This document shows, piece by piece, positions 1-8,511 of a stretch of DNA of 64,000 nucleotides. Position 1 is the stretch's first letter. Each line of letters begins with the position of its first letter. A program made the translations under genes and the position numbers. Where the stretch lies: positions 248,001 to 312,000 of the forward strand of contig CAWHHZ010000008.1 in NCBI GenBank assembly GCA_963829355.1. Direction: 5' to 3'. The stretch is from CAWHHZ01 sp963829355. Lineage in GTDB: Bacteria; Acidobacteriota; Thermoanaerobaculia; Gp7-AA8; JAHWKK01. A model generated the notes under the pieces. That model made no database searches and was not told where the DNA came from. It worked only from the letters and a program-made list of their open reading frames with translations.

Positions 1-16
1 CGTCTGAACCAAAGCA

Positions 17-2542
17 ATGGACGCCCGACAAGGTCATTCCGAGGAGGAGCGTGCGGCTGCGGGACGGCGCTATCGTGGGGGTGAGCCACCGCTCGATCAG
101 GCGCTTTCCGAGATCGTGGCCCTCGCAAGTCGAATCGCCGGCACTCCGGTCTCTCTGATCGGCGTGCTCGACGACAGTTCCGAGCAGATTCTCGCTCATC
201 ACCGCTGGAACATCGCCGAGCTCGAACGCTCCCGCAGTTTTCTCCCGCATGTGGTGGCTTCCGGTCCGGACCCTCTGATCATCGCGGACGCCACAAAGGA
301 TGACCGGACGCGCTCGAATCCCCTGGTGACGGACAAGCCCGGAGTCCGGTTCTACGCCGCATTTCCTGTTTCGACCCCCGGGGGCCATATCATTGGTGCT
401 CTCCAGGTGCTCGACCAGAAACCGCGGATGCTGAGCGGGCAGCAACTCGAAGCTCTCCAGTCTCTTGCTCGGCTCGTCTTCCGGCACCTCGAGGATTCGC
501 GCCGGGTCCGAGAGCTCGAGCAGGCTCAGCGCGACGAGCTCGAATCGAAACAGGCGCTGAAGGAGAGCGAGGAGAGATTCCGCGATCTGTTCGAGTCGGT
601 CGATGACATCATCATGACGATCCTCCCGAACGGTGCGCTCTTCCACCTCAACCAGGCGGGAGCGGATCATCTCGGCCTCTCCGGCGGCCCGCCGTCCCAA
701 AAGCGTATTCGATCTGGTTCACTACGAAGATCTTCCCGATTTCCGCGAAACGTTCAGCCGCGTCGTCAGACTTGCCGACAAAGAGTCGGTCGAAACAACC
801 TTTCTCACCGACTTCGGCAAGCGGCTGACGGTCCACGGCACGCTGATCCCGAAGATCGTAGACGGAGAGACCGTGTTGCTCCGGGTCATCTTCCGCGACA
901 TCACTGACCGGAAGAAGGCGACGCTCGAGCTGGGAAAAGCGAGGGACGCCGCTCTGGAGGCTTCGCGAGCAAAAACAAAGTTCCTGACGAATATGTCGCA
1001 CGAGCTCAGAACACCGATGAACCTCATCATCGGAATGCTCGAGCTGCTGCTCCACAGCGAGCTCGACGAGGAGCAGCGCGATCTGGCGTCGACGGCGTTC
1101 GCGAGTGCAGAGTCATTGCTCACGACCCTGAGCAACATCCTGCACATTTCGAAGGTCGAATCCGGCAGCCTCACCGTCTCCAAGGCTGACTTCGATCCTC
1201 GCTCGATGCTCGAGCGGCTCTCGATGGTGACCGAACTGCTCGCCGCCGAAGTGGGCTGCAGGCTCGTGGTCGACATCGATGAGAACCTTCCCCTCGTTCT
1301 TCGGGGGGACGTCACACGAGTCAGACAGACCCTGACGAACCTGCTTTCGAACGCGATCAAGTTCAATCCCGCATCCGAGGTGACTATCAGAGCACTCCGG
1401 ATCAACGACACCGAGACCCATACGATCGTCCGATTCGAGGTCAGTGACAACGGTTCAGGGATACCCTCCGACGTCGTCCCAAAGCTCTTCACGCCTTTTA
1501 CGCAAGCCGACGAAAGCTATACGCGTGTTCACCAGGGTGCGGGACTCGGCCTCGCCACGGCAAAACAGCTCGTCGAGATGATGGGCGGCGTGATCAGTGT
1601 CGACACGGAGGAGGGGGAGGGATCAACCTTCTGGTTCACTCTTCCATTCCAGCGGGTCGCCACCGAAACCATGATCGGTAGGCGCGCGAAAGGGCGGATT
1701 TCCCGAGCTCCGAGTCCTGCTTCTCGACCGGAGTGAAACGAGCCGGAAGATACTCCGTCACCACCTGACCGCCTGGGATGTCGACGCGACGTTCGTCGAC
1801 ACTGCGGCCGAGGCGCTCGAGGCATTGCGCAATGCCTCATCGGCAGGGAAAGCTGTACCGTCTGTTCATACTCGATCACCGTCTCCCCGATCGGCAGGGG
1901 ATCGATCTGGCCCGTGAGATCTCGCGCGATCCCTCCCTCGAGGAGATTCGCGTGATGATGATGACCCCACTCGGTGAAGAGGTGAACGACACCGAACTTC
2001 GCGAAGCGGGAATCGACGCGATCGTGGCGAAACCAGTCGAGCAGGCCGAGCTTTTCGAACGGATCTCCGGCCTTTTCGCTTCCGATATGATCGGAGAGTC
2101 CTTTGAGCAGATTCCCTCCGGACTGATTCCACCATACGACGCAACCGAGCCGATCGAACTTCCGGCCGATTTGCGGATTCTTCTCGCCGAGGATAAGCCG
2201 CTGAACCAGAAACTGACCTTGTCACAGCTCAAGCAGCTCGGACTCGAAGCGCGAGTCGTTGCGAACGGCAGTGAGGCACTCGCTGCAGTGAAAAATGACC
2301 ATTACGACATCGTTCTCATGGACTGTCAGATGCCGGTGATGGATGGATACGAGGCGACGATGCGTATCCGTGAGCACGAAACGGATGAGCGGAAAGTCCA
2401 CATCATCGCGCTCACGGCACACGCGATGGACGGTGAGCGGGAGCGGTGCATCGCCGCCGGCATGGACGACTATCTCTCCAAACCGACACGGCAGCACGAG
2501 TTGGCAGCCGCGCTCAAGCGTTCGCTCACGCCGCGAAACTAA
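17..2542 (+). CDS. Hybrid sensor histidine kinase (GAF-PAS-HisKA-HATPase-REC-REC), frameshifted
   Basis: Two-component sensor with built-in phosphorelay. In order: a GAF domain (about residues 25-160), a PAS domain starting at ESEERFRDLFE, a HisKA H-box (MSHELRTPMN, phospho-His codon at 999-1001), HATPase motifs NLLSNAIKFNP, DNGSGIP and GAGLGLATAKQL, then two receiver domains. The first reads FPELRVLLLDRS from about 1699 and LDHRLPD after a frame change; the second contains LLAEDKP and the acceptor MDCQMPVMDG and ends near TAHAMDGERERCIAAGMDDYLSKP. There is no membrane segment, so it is likely a cytoplasmic sensor. The coding frame steps forward one base near 697, again near 1685-1700 and again near 1858-1864, each time resuming a conserved domain without loss. 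I read these as single-base insertions in one original gene of about 840 codons; decay into a pseudogene is the alternative. No ligand can be named. Only 16 bases precede the start, so an earlier start cannot be excluded. Confidence 0.85.
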
Positions 2543-2596
2543 AATCGCCGCCCTCTCCCGGAGTTGAGCCCTCCCTCATCCCCCCGCTCCTCCGAC

Positions 2597-2602
2597 TATA
2601 AT
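2597..2602 (+). promoter_or_regulatory. -10 box of a probable leaderless purE promoter
   Basis: A perfect TATAAT ends six bases before the purE ATG at 2609, so transcription would begin at or next to the start codon. No good -35 hexamer lies at 16-18 bases. No ribosome binding site precedes the ATG, which fits leaderless translation. Confidence 0.6.
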
Positions 2603-2608
2603 CCGGGC

Positions 2609-3079
2609 ATGAATGATGTACAGCCACTCGTCGGCGTGATCATGGGAAGCCGTTCCGACTGGGAGACGATGAAGAATGCGACAGAGATTCTGGAGTCTTT
2701 CGAGATTCCATTCGAGGCGCGGATCGTATCTGCCCACCGGACTCCCGACTGGATGCGCCAGTATGCGATCGAAGCCGCGAAACGAGGACTCGAAGTGATC
2801 ATAGCCGGAGCGGGAGGTGCGGCCCATCTTCCAGGTATGGTGGCGGCATTCACCGTTCTTCCCGTCATTGGAGTCCCGGTTCAGAGCCGTACACTCAATG
2901 GCCTCGACTCACTTCTCTCCATCGTGCAGATGCCCGCAGGCGTGCCTGTCGGGACGGTTGCGATCGGAAGTGCCGGTGCGACCAATGCAGGCCTTTATGC
3001 GGCCGCCATCCTCGGAACGACCCGGCCGGAGATTCAGGACGCATCTCTGCGTACCGCTCCGAACGCGCGGATCAGGTGA
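2609..3079 (+). CDS. purE: N5-carboxyaminoimidazole ribonucleotide mutase PurE (class I)
   Basis: Moves the carboxylate of N5-CAIR to C4 to give CAIR in de novo purine synthesis. The 156-residue protein has the family's usual length and the N-terminal signature GVIMGSRSDWETM, then SAHRTPDWM and IAGAGGAAHLPGMVAA, which form the nucleotide site. The next gene, purK, makes its substrate, and only 16 bases separate them, so they form an operon. I chose ATG 2609 because conserved sequence begins a few residues later and a TATAAT sits immediately upstream; an upstream in-frame TTG at 2564 would add an unconserved tail. Confidence 0.95.
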   Translation: MNDVQPLVGVIMGSRSDWETMKNATEILESFEIPFEARIVSAHRTPDWMRQYAIEAAKRGLEVIIAGAGGAAHLPGMVAAFTVLPVIGVPVQSRTLNGLDSLLSIVQMPAGVPVGTVAIGSAGATNAGLYAAAILGTTRPEIQDASLRTAPNARIR

Positions 3080-3095
3080 TGGGAGACACCCTGGA

Positions 3096-4238
3096 ATGAT
3101 GACTTCGATTCTCCCGGGCTCCACCGTTGGCGTTTTCGGAAGCGGCCAGCTCGGCCGGATGTTCGCCGTCGAGGCCCGCAAGCTCGGATACAGCGTCCAC
3201 ACCCTGTCACCGGCATCCGAGACTCCGACGGGCGCGATCGCGGATGTCGAGATCTCGGCCGATTACGACGATCTGGATCAGGTACGCACCTTTGCCCGAG
3301 GCGTGGACGTCATCACGTTCGAGTTCGAGAACATCTCCACCGCCGCCACCTCGGCCGCGGCCGAGATCGTTCCCGTCCGTCCCGATGGCAGTCTCCTCTA
3401 CACGACACAGAACCGGCTTCGCGAAAAGGACTATCTCCGTCAACACGGATTTCCGGTGACTGACTACCGACCGGTCCGGAACGTCGATGAGCTGCGCGAG
3501 GCTCAGACCGTCATGGGGGAGCTGATCCTCAAGACGGCCTCCTGGGGCTACGACGGAAAGGGTCAGGTCCGCGTTCTTCCCGAAGACTCACCGGATCGTG
3601 GATGGGAACGGATCAACACTACCGAGGCGATCGCGGAGCGCATCGTCGAGTTCGAGGCCGAGCTCTCCGTCGTCGTCGCCAGAAATGAGGATGGTGAGGT
3701 TCGGTGCTTCGAGGTCACGCGAAACGACCACGTGAACGCCATACTCGATGTGTCGGTGTGTCCCGCAGGCTTCGACGAGCGCGTGCTCGATGAAGCCACG
3801 CGCATCGCTTCCGGAATCGCGAGAAGCTGTGACCTCATCGGCGTTCTCTGCGTCGAGATGTTCCTCGTCGAAGGGGGCCGACTGCTCGTGAACGAGCTCG
3901 CTCCGCGTCCCCACAACTCCGGGCACTGGACTTTCGATGCCGCCGTGACGAGCCAGTTCGAGCAGCAGCTCCGCGCCGTCTGCGGCCTTCCCCTCGGTCA
4001 GACGAGACGCACCGTTCCCGCGGTCGCCATGGCAAATCTCCTGGGAGACCTCTGGGAGGATGGCGAGCCGGACTGGGCTGCGGCGCTCGCCATGGATAGC
4101 GTCAAACTTCACCTCTACGGAAAGCTCGACGCACGCCCGGGGCGGAAGATGGGACACCTCACCGCCTTTGGGAACTCGCCTGCGCAGGCCCGCGAGCGCG
4201 TCGTCGAAGCGCGCGCCCGTGTGGCCCGCAAATTATGA
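3096..4238 (+). CDS. purK: N5-carboxyaminoimidazole ribonucleotide synthase PurK
   Basis: ATP-grasp enzyme of 380 residues that carboxylates AIR with bicarbonate and ATP, giving the substrate of PurE. It opens with the family motif GVFGSGQLGRMFAVEARKLG, followed by TFEFENIS, the ATP-grasp lysine region LILKTASWGYDGKGQ, EFEAELSVVVAR, and the metal-binding ELAPRPHNSGHWT. The start is the first ATG of an ATGATG pair; GGGAG ten bases upstream is a reasonable ribosome binding site. The tail MGHLTAFG is also typical. It is co-transcribed with purE and intact. Confidence 0.95.
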   Translation: MMTSILPGSTVGVFGSGQLGRMFAVEARKLGYSVHTLSPASETPTGAIADVEISADYDDLDQVRTFARGVDVITFEFENISTAATSAAAEIVPVRPDGSLLYTTQNRLREKDYLRQHGFPVTDYRPVRNVDELREAQTVMGELILKTASWGYDGKGQVRVLPEDSPDRGWERINTTEAIAERIVEFEAELSVVVARNEDGEVRCFEVTRNDHVNAILDVSVCPAGFDERVLDEATRIASGIARSCDLIGVLCVEMFLVEGGRLLVNELAPRPHNSGHWTFDAAVTSQFEQQLRAVCGLPLGQTRRTVPAVAMANLLGDLWEDGEPDWAAALAMDSVKLHLYGKLDARPGRKMGHLTAFGNSPAQARERVVEARARVARKL

Positions 4239-4256
4239 TTGAAAACACAGAGGGAC

Positions 4257-4652
4257 TGTCATCCTGAGCGCAAACCGATCGGCTTCGCGACCGTCTTTTT
4301 TGGAGTGCTGAGCTCGCCGAAGGACGAGCTCAGCTTTACATCACGCCACCTTACGGGCTGCGGCGGGTTGCAAGCTGCAGTGGAAATTTCCTGACTTGTC
4401 CCGATTGCGGCCTCGATGGTGGTTGCCACGGGATCCAAAGCGGGGCTCGTCCTCCGGCGAGCACCGCACTCCAAAGTCACAGCCTCGATTCACGAGGCGT
4501 TCTCACACAGTCTCGCGAAGCGAAGGATCGCGTTCGTCCTGACTCTAGCCGAACTTCGGGCCGGTAGGCTCCGCGAGATCCTTCGACCGTCCCTTCGGCT
4601 TCGCTCAGAGCAGGCCTCTCCCGCTTCGCGGGATCCGGCGGCTCAGGATGAT
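4257..4652 (+). repeat. Composite intergenic repeat (GTCATCCTGAG family with nested element)
   Basis: Fills most of the 488-base gap after purK. The outer part starts with GTCATCCTGAG (4258-4268) and ends near GGCTCAGGATGAT, as in copies at 7144, 12742, 18396, 20102, 23380 and 24284. Inside it, TTTGGAGTGC (4299-4308) and GCACTCCAAA (4466-4475) delimit a nested 177-bp insertion that includes a perfect 10-bp hairpin, GCTGAGCTCG (4307-4316) with CGAGCTCAGC (4325-4334). No convincing gene lies here. Confidence 0.7.
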
Positions 4653-4664
4653 GAATCCTTAACG

Positions 4665-4702
4665 CGAAAAGCGCCCGCCGCGATCGAGCGACGGGCGCTT
4701 CT
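4665..4702 (-). terminator. Rho-independent-like terminator of the M4 protease gene
   Basis: On the minus strand, 25 bases after the protease stop, AAGCGCCCG (4692-4700) pairs perfectly with CGGGCGCTT (4669-4677) and is followed by TTTT. The loop is 14 bases, somewhat long. Confidence 0.65.
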
Positions 4703-4726
4703 CGATCAACTACTGTCCCGACTCAG

Positions 4727-6913
4727 CTACGGCTTCGTCGTGCAGATCGTGTAGCTGCCACTGCCGCTGTAGGAGTAGATTCTCCATACGTAGTAGCCGG
4801 AGGAACCGGAGTACGAGATGCTCTCCGTCGAGGTGGAGCTCTCCGACTTGGCCACATTCGACCAGCCGCTGCCGTTCCACTTCTGCAGGTACAGATCGAA
4901 GTCCGCAGAGGACGGTCCGGTCATGGATGCGGTATGTGTTCCGCTGGTGCTGCTGTAGTAGTAGGTTCCATTCGGCTGGTAGCTCTGCTGCCCGGTTCCG
5001 GAGAGACTTCCGGTATACGAGGTGCAGCTACCGCCGCCACCACCACCGCCGCCACCACCACTCGGAGGAGTGTAGGTTCCGACCAGGGTCACGCCGGAGT
5101 AGGACGAGTAGCCCCTGATGCCGACGTACCAGTCGCCGGAAGCAGGACTGCTCACCGTAACGGTCTCGTTGTTGCCGCTCTTGTACGGACGGTAGTCGTA
5201 CGAGCTCGTCGTGGGCAGCGCGCCACGCTTCACGTACAGATCGGCGTCACCCGAACCGCCGGAGGTCTTGATCTCGAGCGAGGTCTGACCGGACGGAACC
5301 GAGAGTACGTAGTAAAGCCACGATCCGCTTCCGCCGGAGAGATTGCCGACGCTCTGACCATTGCTCAGCGCTGTGACCTGCGCTGATCCGCCCGGGACAC
5401 CGACTGCATCCCATGCCTTGTGAACGTTTGCTTCGTATGTCGTTCCGTAAAGATCCTTCGCGGCCTGGGCCGTGGCGCTGCGGGCTCCCTCGAAATTCGT
5501 GCTCGAGGTCATGTAGACCGTCAATGCGCGATAGAAGATCTTTTCCGCGCGCGTCATGCCAATGGCAGGAACGCTGACGCTGGTCTTTCCTCTCGGATGA
5601 GTTCCGCCGTTCACCATCAGGTAGAACGAGAGATTCGCGATACCGGAGTTCAGATGAACGCCGCCATTGTCACCACTCCCCGTGTAGCGCTCGGGATAGT
5701 AGTCGTAGGAGCTGCCATCCGCGGTCGGATTGTTCATGTAGCGAAGCGCGTCTCCCGAGGTGCCCGGGGTGTAGATGTCTTCGCCGATCTTCCATGTGTT
5801 CGAGTTGACGCCGCCGTCGCTGTACGCTTCGGCCGCGGCACCAAAGATGTCTGACATCGCCTCGTTCAGGGCTCCCGACTCGTAGGAGTAGGTGAGATTC
5901 GCCTCATATTGAGTCACCGCGTGCGTCAGCTCATGCGCGACGACGTCGAGCGCCTTCGACAGCGGCGCGAAGGTGGATCCATCGCCATCGCCATAGACCA
6001 TCTGCGAACCGTTCCAGTACGCATTGTTGTAGTTGCTGCTGTAGTGCACGGTCTGAGTGATCGTCGCTCCGGAGCCGTTGTATGAGTCACGGCTGTGCTT
6101 CGACGAGTAGTAGTTGTACGTCGTGCCGGCATTGTTGTACGCCGCCATCGCGGTCGAGTCGGAGGAGGATCCTCCCTCGTTGAACAGCAGTGATCCAGGC
6201 AGCGAGCTGCCGTTGTTGGCGCTGTAGGTCTTCCGGTACAGACCGTAGTAAACCTGCGGATGGCGCGCGACGAGATCTCCCGTCACTGCACTCGCGAAAA
6301 TGTCGTCGATCTCCGGCCCGCGGTCACTGACATACTCGATCCGCGACTTCCACGCGAGGTACACGCGCCCCTTGTCATTGATGACATAAACCAGCTCGGG
6401 AGCAGACACGACCTCGTGCGAGGCGACACCCAGTTGGCGGGCAGCTTCCTCCACGGCGACTGATCCGTCGACACGGGGGTGACGCTCGAGCCCGAAGTCC
6501 GGAGCCATCCGGCCGTTGATCACCTTGATCGCGCCCGTGGTCGCGTCGGCGTGGACGATGAGCTCTCCGCCGACCACGGGAAGACCCCGGATCGACTGCT
6601 GCATCCGGATGTGGACATCACCCAGATCGTCGAAGCTCACGCGCTCCGAATCCCACTCCTCGGTGCCCTGCGCGCCGAGCTCTGCTCCCCGTGCACGCAG
6701 GAATCCGCGCGCAGCTGCGCTCCATCGGCTGCCCGGCTCTCCCTGGGCGTGCATCCCCTTCTGATTCTGCAGTTCGAGGTGACCCAGATCTCCCTGAATG
6801 AACCTGTAACCCACCTCAGGTTGCACGGAAATACCCTGGACACCGGCGCCCGCTGCGGTCATCGCCATCAGAACGATGGCCGCCATTAACGTCATGATTC
6901 GAGTAAGCCTCAC
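4727..6913 (-). CDS. Secreted thermolysin-like M4 metalloprotease with two C-terminal PPC-type domains
   Basis: Extracellular zinc endopeptidase of 728 residues. A signal peptide (about 1-25, hydrophobic core MTLMAAIVLMAMTAAGAG) is followed by an FTP-like propeptide (about 60-200). The catalytic domain carries HELTH at 327-331 and the third zinc ligand in GALNEAMSD (E351); DNGGVHLNSGIANLSFYL is the active-site histidine segment. After it come a pre-peptidase C-terminal domain (about 515-610), a pure glycine run of about ten residues, and a second PPC-like domain rich in Ser, Gly and Tyr. PPC domains are usually trimmed after secretion. The GTG start has AGGAGG four bases upstream. The gene stands alone between repeat-rich gaps. 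Confidence 0.93.
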   Translation of the reverse strand: MRLTRIMTLMAAIVLMAMTAAGAGVQGISVQPEVGYRFIQGDLGHLELQNQKGMHAQGEPGSRWSAAARGFLRARGAELGAQGTEEWDSERVSFDDLGDVHIRMQQSIRGLPVVGGELIVHADATTGAIKVINGRMAPDFGLERHPRVDGSVAVEEAARQLGVASHEVVSAPELVYVINDKGRVYLAWKSRIEYVSDRGPEIDDIFASAVTGDLVARHPQVYYGLYRKTYSANNGSSLPGSLLFNEGGSSSDSTAMAAYNNAGTTYNYYSSKHSRDSYNGSGATITQTVHYSSNYNNAYWNGSQMVYGDGDGSTFAPLSKALDVVAHELTHAVTQYEANLTYSYESGALNEAMSDIFGAAAEAYSDGGVNSNTWKIGEDIYTPGTSGDALRYMNNPTADGSSYDYYPERYTGSGDNGGVHLNSGIANLSFYLMVNGGTHPRGKTSVSVPAIGMTRAEKIFYRALTVYMTSSTNFEGARSATAQAAKDLYGTTYEANVHKAWDAVGVPGGSAQVTALSNGQSVGNLSGGSGSWLYYVLSVPSGQTSLEIKTSGGSGDADLYVKRGALPTTSSYDYRPYKSGNNETVTVSSPASGDWYVGIRGYSSYSGVTLVGTYTPPSGGGGGGGGGGSCTSYTGSLSGTGQQSYQPNGTYYYSSTSGTHTASMTGPSSADFDLYLQKWNGSGWSNVAKSESSTSTESISYSGSSGYYVWRIYSYSGSGSYTICTTKP

Positions 6914-7143
6914 AAATCCTCCTCTTACAATAGATGTTACGGTTTGGTTGCAGGTTCACCACATTGCAAGTTCGTGCCCAAAGAGGATTCCATGTCTTAA
7001 CTTACTGACAGCATGGGAGTTGTGCGGTCTGCGCCGCGTAGTTGGATCAGATACTGACCCTAAGCGGCGCATACGGTGGGTCACGGACAGTACCAGCCGG
7101 GACTGATCATGACCCTCTCGTCGCGAGCGCAAGATCCAAAGCC
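6914..7143. other. Upstream region of the M4 protease gene
   Basis: About 230 bases with no gene. It begins with the AGGAGG ribosome binding site of the protease (minus strand). AT-rich patches such as TCTATTGTAAG are possible promoter elements but no confident -35/-10 pair can be called. Confidence 0.4.
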
Positions 7144-7587
7144 GTCACCCTGAGCCGCCGGAGCGCAGCGGAGGCCTGGCCTGAGCGAAGCCGAAGGGAC
7201 GGTCGAAGGATCGCGTACGGTCCGACTGCCAGCACGGAAAGAACGCTACTGTCAGGACGGAAAGAACGCGTCAGTCGGGACTTACCCGATCCTTCGCTGC
7301 GCTCAGAGGCTGTGAAAGAATCCAGCGTACCCTGCGTTACGGGCGCGGCGAGTCTCGAGCGCGCGAAGCAGTGACGCAGCGATGTGGTTCATCGGAAAGG
7401 AACTGCGACAACGCGATCGGCGACGCCCCGCCCGTAACCCTTTGGGCTGGTGGTGGTTACGGCCCGATCTCCGCGTCACTCGTCGTCACCGAGGAACCAC
7501 CGCGACTCCTCCTCATTCCTTGAGCTCGAACCGTAAGCACCACCAGCGCAGGGCACGCTGGATTTTTTCACAGCCTCTCAGGATGAC
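7144..7587 (+). repeat. GTCATCCTGAG-family repeat interrupted by a 274-bp nested element
   Basis: Outer ends are an imperfect CGTCACCCTGAG on the left and CTCAGGATGAC (7577-7587) on the right. A second element, 7305-7578, is nested inside, bounded by GAGGCTGTGAAA (7306-7317) and TTTCACAGCCTC (7566-7577). The nested part is almost the reverse complement of 12752-13022. It contains dyads (CGTAACCC with GGTTACGG) but no credible gene, so it looks like a MITE or REP-like element. Confidence 0.75.
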
Positions 7588-7627
7588 AAGCTTTTCAATG
7601 GCTGGAAACAGCTTCATTAGAAGCCGC

Positions 7628-8386
7628 CTATCGCCCCTTCCACTCCGGCTTTCGCTTTTCGAGAAACGCCTGCATTCCCTCGTGCGCATCCTCGGTCTTC
7701 ATCAGCTCGTCGAGATAGAACCGCTCGGTCTCGGCCAGTCTGCGGTCGAAATCATTTGTCGAAGCGAGACGAAATGCTCGTTTGAGAAACCAGAGTGAGG
7801 ACGGGCTGTGGCGGTCAACTCTCTCGATCCACTCGACTGTACGGTCGCGAAACTCGCTGGCTGGGAACACGGCATTCACCATCCCGAGCTCGTAGGCTCG
7901 CTGAGCGGAGATCGGGTCGCCGGTCATGAGCATCTCGAGTCCGATTCTCTCCGGCACCTGCCGCGACATCTGATACACACCGGCGGGAGGGTACACCCCG
8001 AGATGGATCTCAGGCTGACCGAACACCGCGCGGTCCGAGGCGAGCACGAAGTCGCAACTGAGCGCCAGCTCGCACCCGCCCCCCAGAGCGGGCGCTTCGA
8101 CGAAGGCCACGGTGACCATGCCGAGCCGGTGGATTCGCCGGCAGCACTCATGAAACACGTGCAGCATCTCACCCACACGCTCCGGCAGGTGGTCCTGCAC
8201 GCTCGCTCCCGCGGAGAACACCCTGTCTCCCGCGGCATCGATGACGAGGATCGAGTGTTCCGTCTCGACACCCTTGAGCGCCACAAGGAGCTCCTCCATC
8301 ATCGCGATGTCGAGGATATTCAACGGAGGATCGGCGAGAGTGATCCGGTAGTAGCGCTCCGTCTGGGACGTTTCAATTTTCGGCAT
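7628..8386 (-). CDS. Crotonase-family protein, resembling cyclohexa-1,5-dienecarbonyl-CoA hydratase
   Basis: Enoyl-CoA hydratase/isomerase fold, 252 residues. The oxyanion-hole segment is FSAGASVQDHLPE and the CoA-binding core ALGGGCELALSCDFVLAS, followed by GQPEIHLGVYPPAG with a catalytic-type Glu. GASV-HLPE, the LGVYPPA segment and the tail YLDELMKTEDAHEGMQAFLEKR resemble what I recall of dienoyl-CoA hydratases of anaerobic benzoyl-CoA degradation (Dch/BamR) more than ordinary fatty-acid hydratases. No other gene of that pathway is in the window, so the physiological substrate is unknown. I start at ATG 8386 (MPKIETSQ); the upstream in-frame extension runs into the preceding gene and is not family-like. 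It lies 125 bases after the propeller gene on the same strand. Confidence 0.8.
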   Translation of the reverse strand: MPKIETSQTERYYRITLADPPLNILDIAMMEELLVALKGVETEHSILVIDAAGDRVFSAGASVQDHLPERVGEMLHVFHECCRRIHRLGMVTVAFVEAPALGGGCELALSCDFVLASDRAVFGQPEIHLGVYPPAGVYQMSRQVPERIGLEMLMTGDPISAQRAYELGMVNAVFPASEFRDRTVEWIERVDRHSPSSLWFLKRAFRLASTNDFDRRLAETERFYLDELMKTEDAHEGMQAFLEKRKPEWKGR

Positions 8387-8511
8387 GCGAAGGATGATCT
8401 CAAAATTCTCGAGAAAATGCTCTCCCGGTCGAAGACTCGCCTCGAATCGATCAGTCCATCGCCCCCGCCTTTCAGGCGCGAGCGACGTTCTGCCGGTACT
8501 CCCGCACGGCG

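Noticed and set aside
722..1492. A 256-codon minus-strand open frame opposite the histidine kinase
   Set aside because: Shadow of the conserved kinase domains; Ser/Arg-rich composition typical of antisense frames.
17..2542. Programmed frameshifting in the histidine kinase
   Set aside because: Three separate shifts without slippery sequence and stem-loop; same kind of breaks in five unrelated genes.
7382..7798. A 138-codon frame in the intergenic repeat
   Set aside because: Lies mostly within a dispersed repeat whose inverted copy does not preserve the frame.
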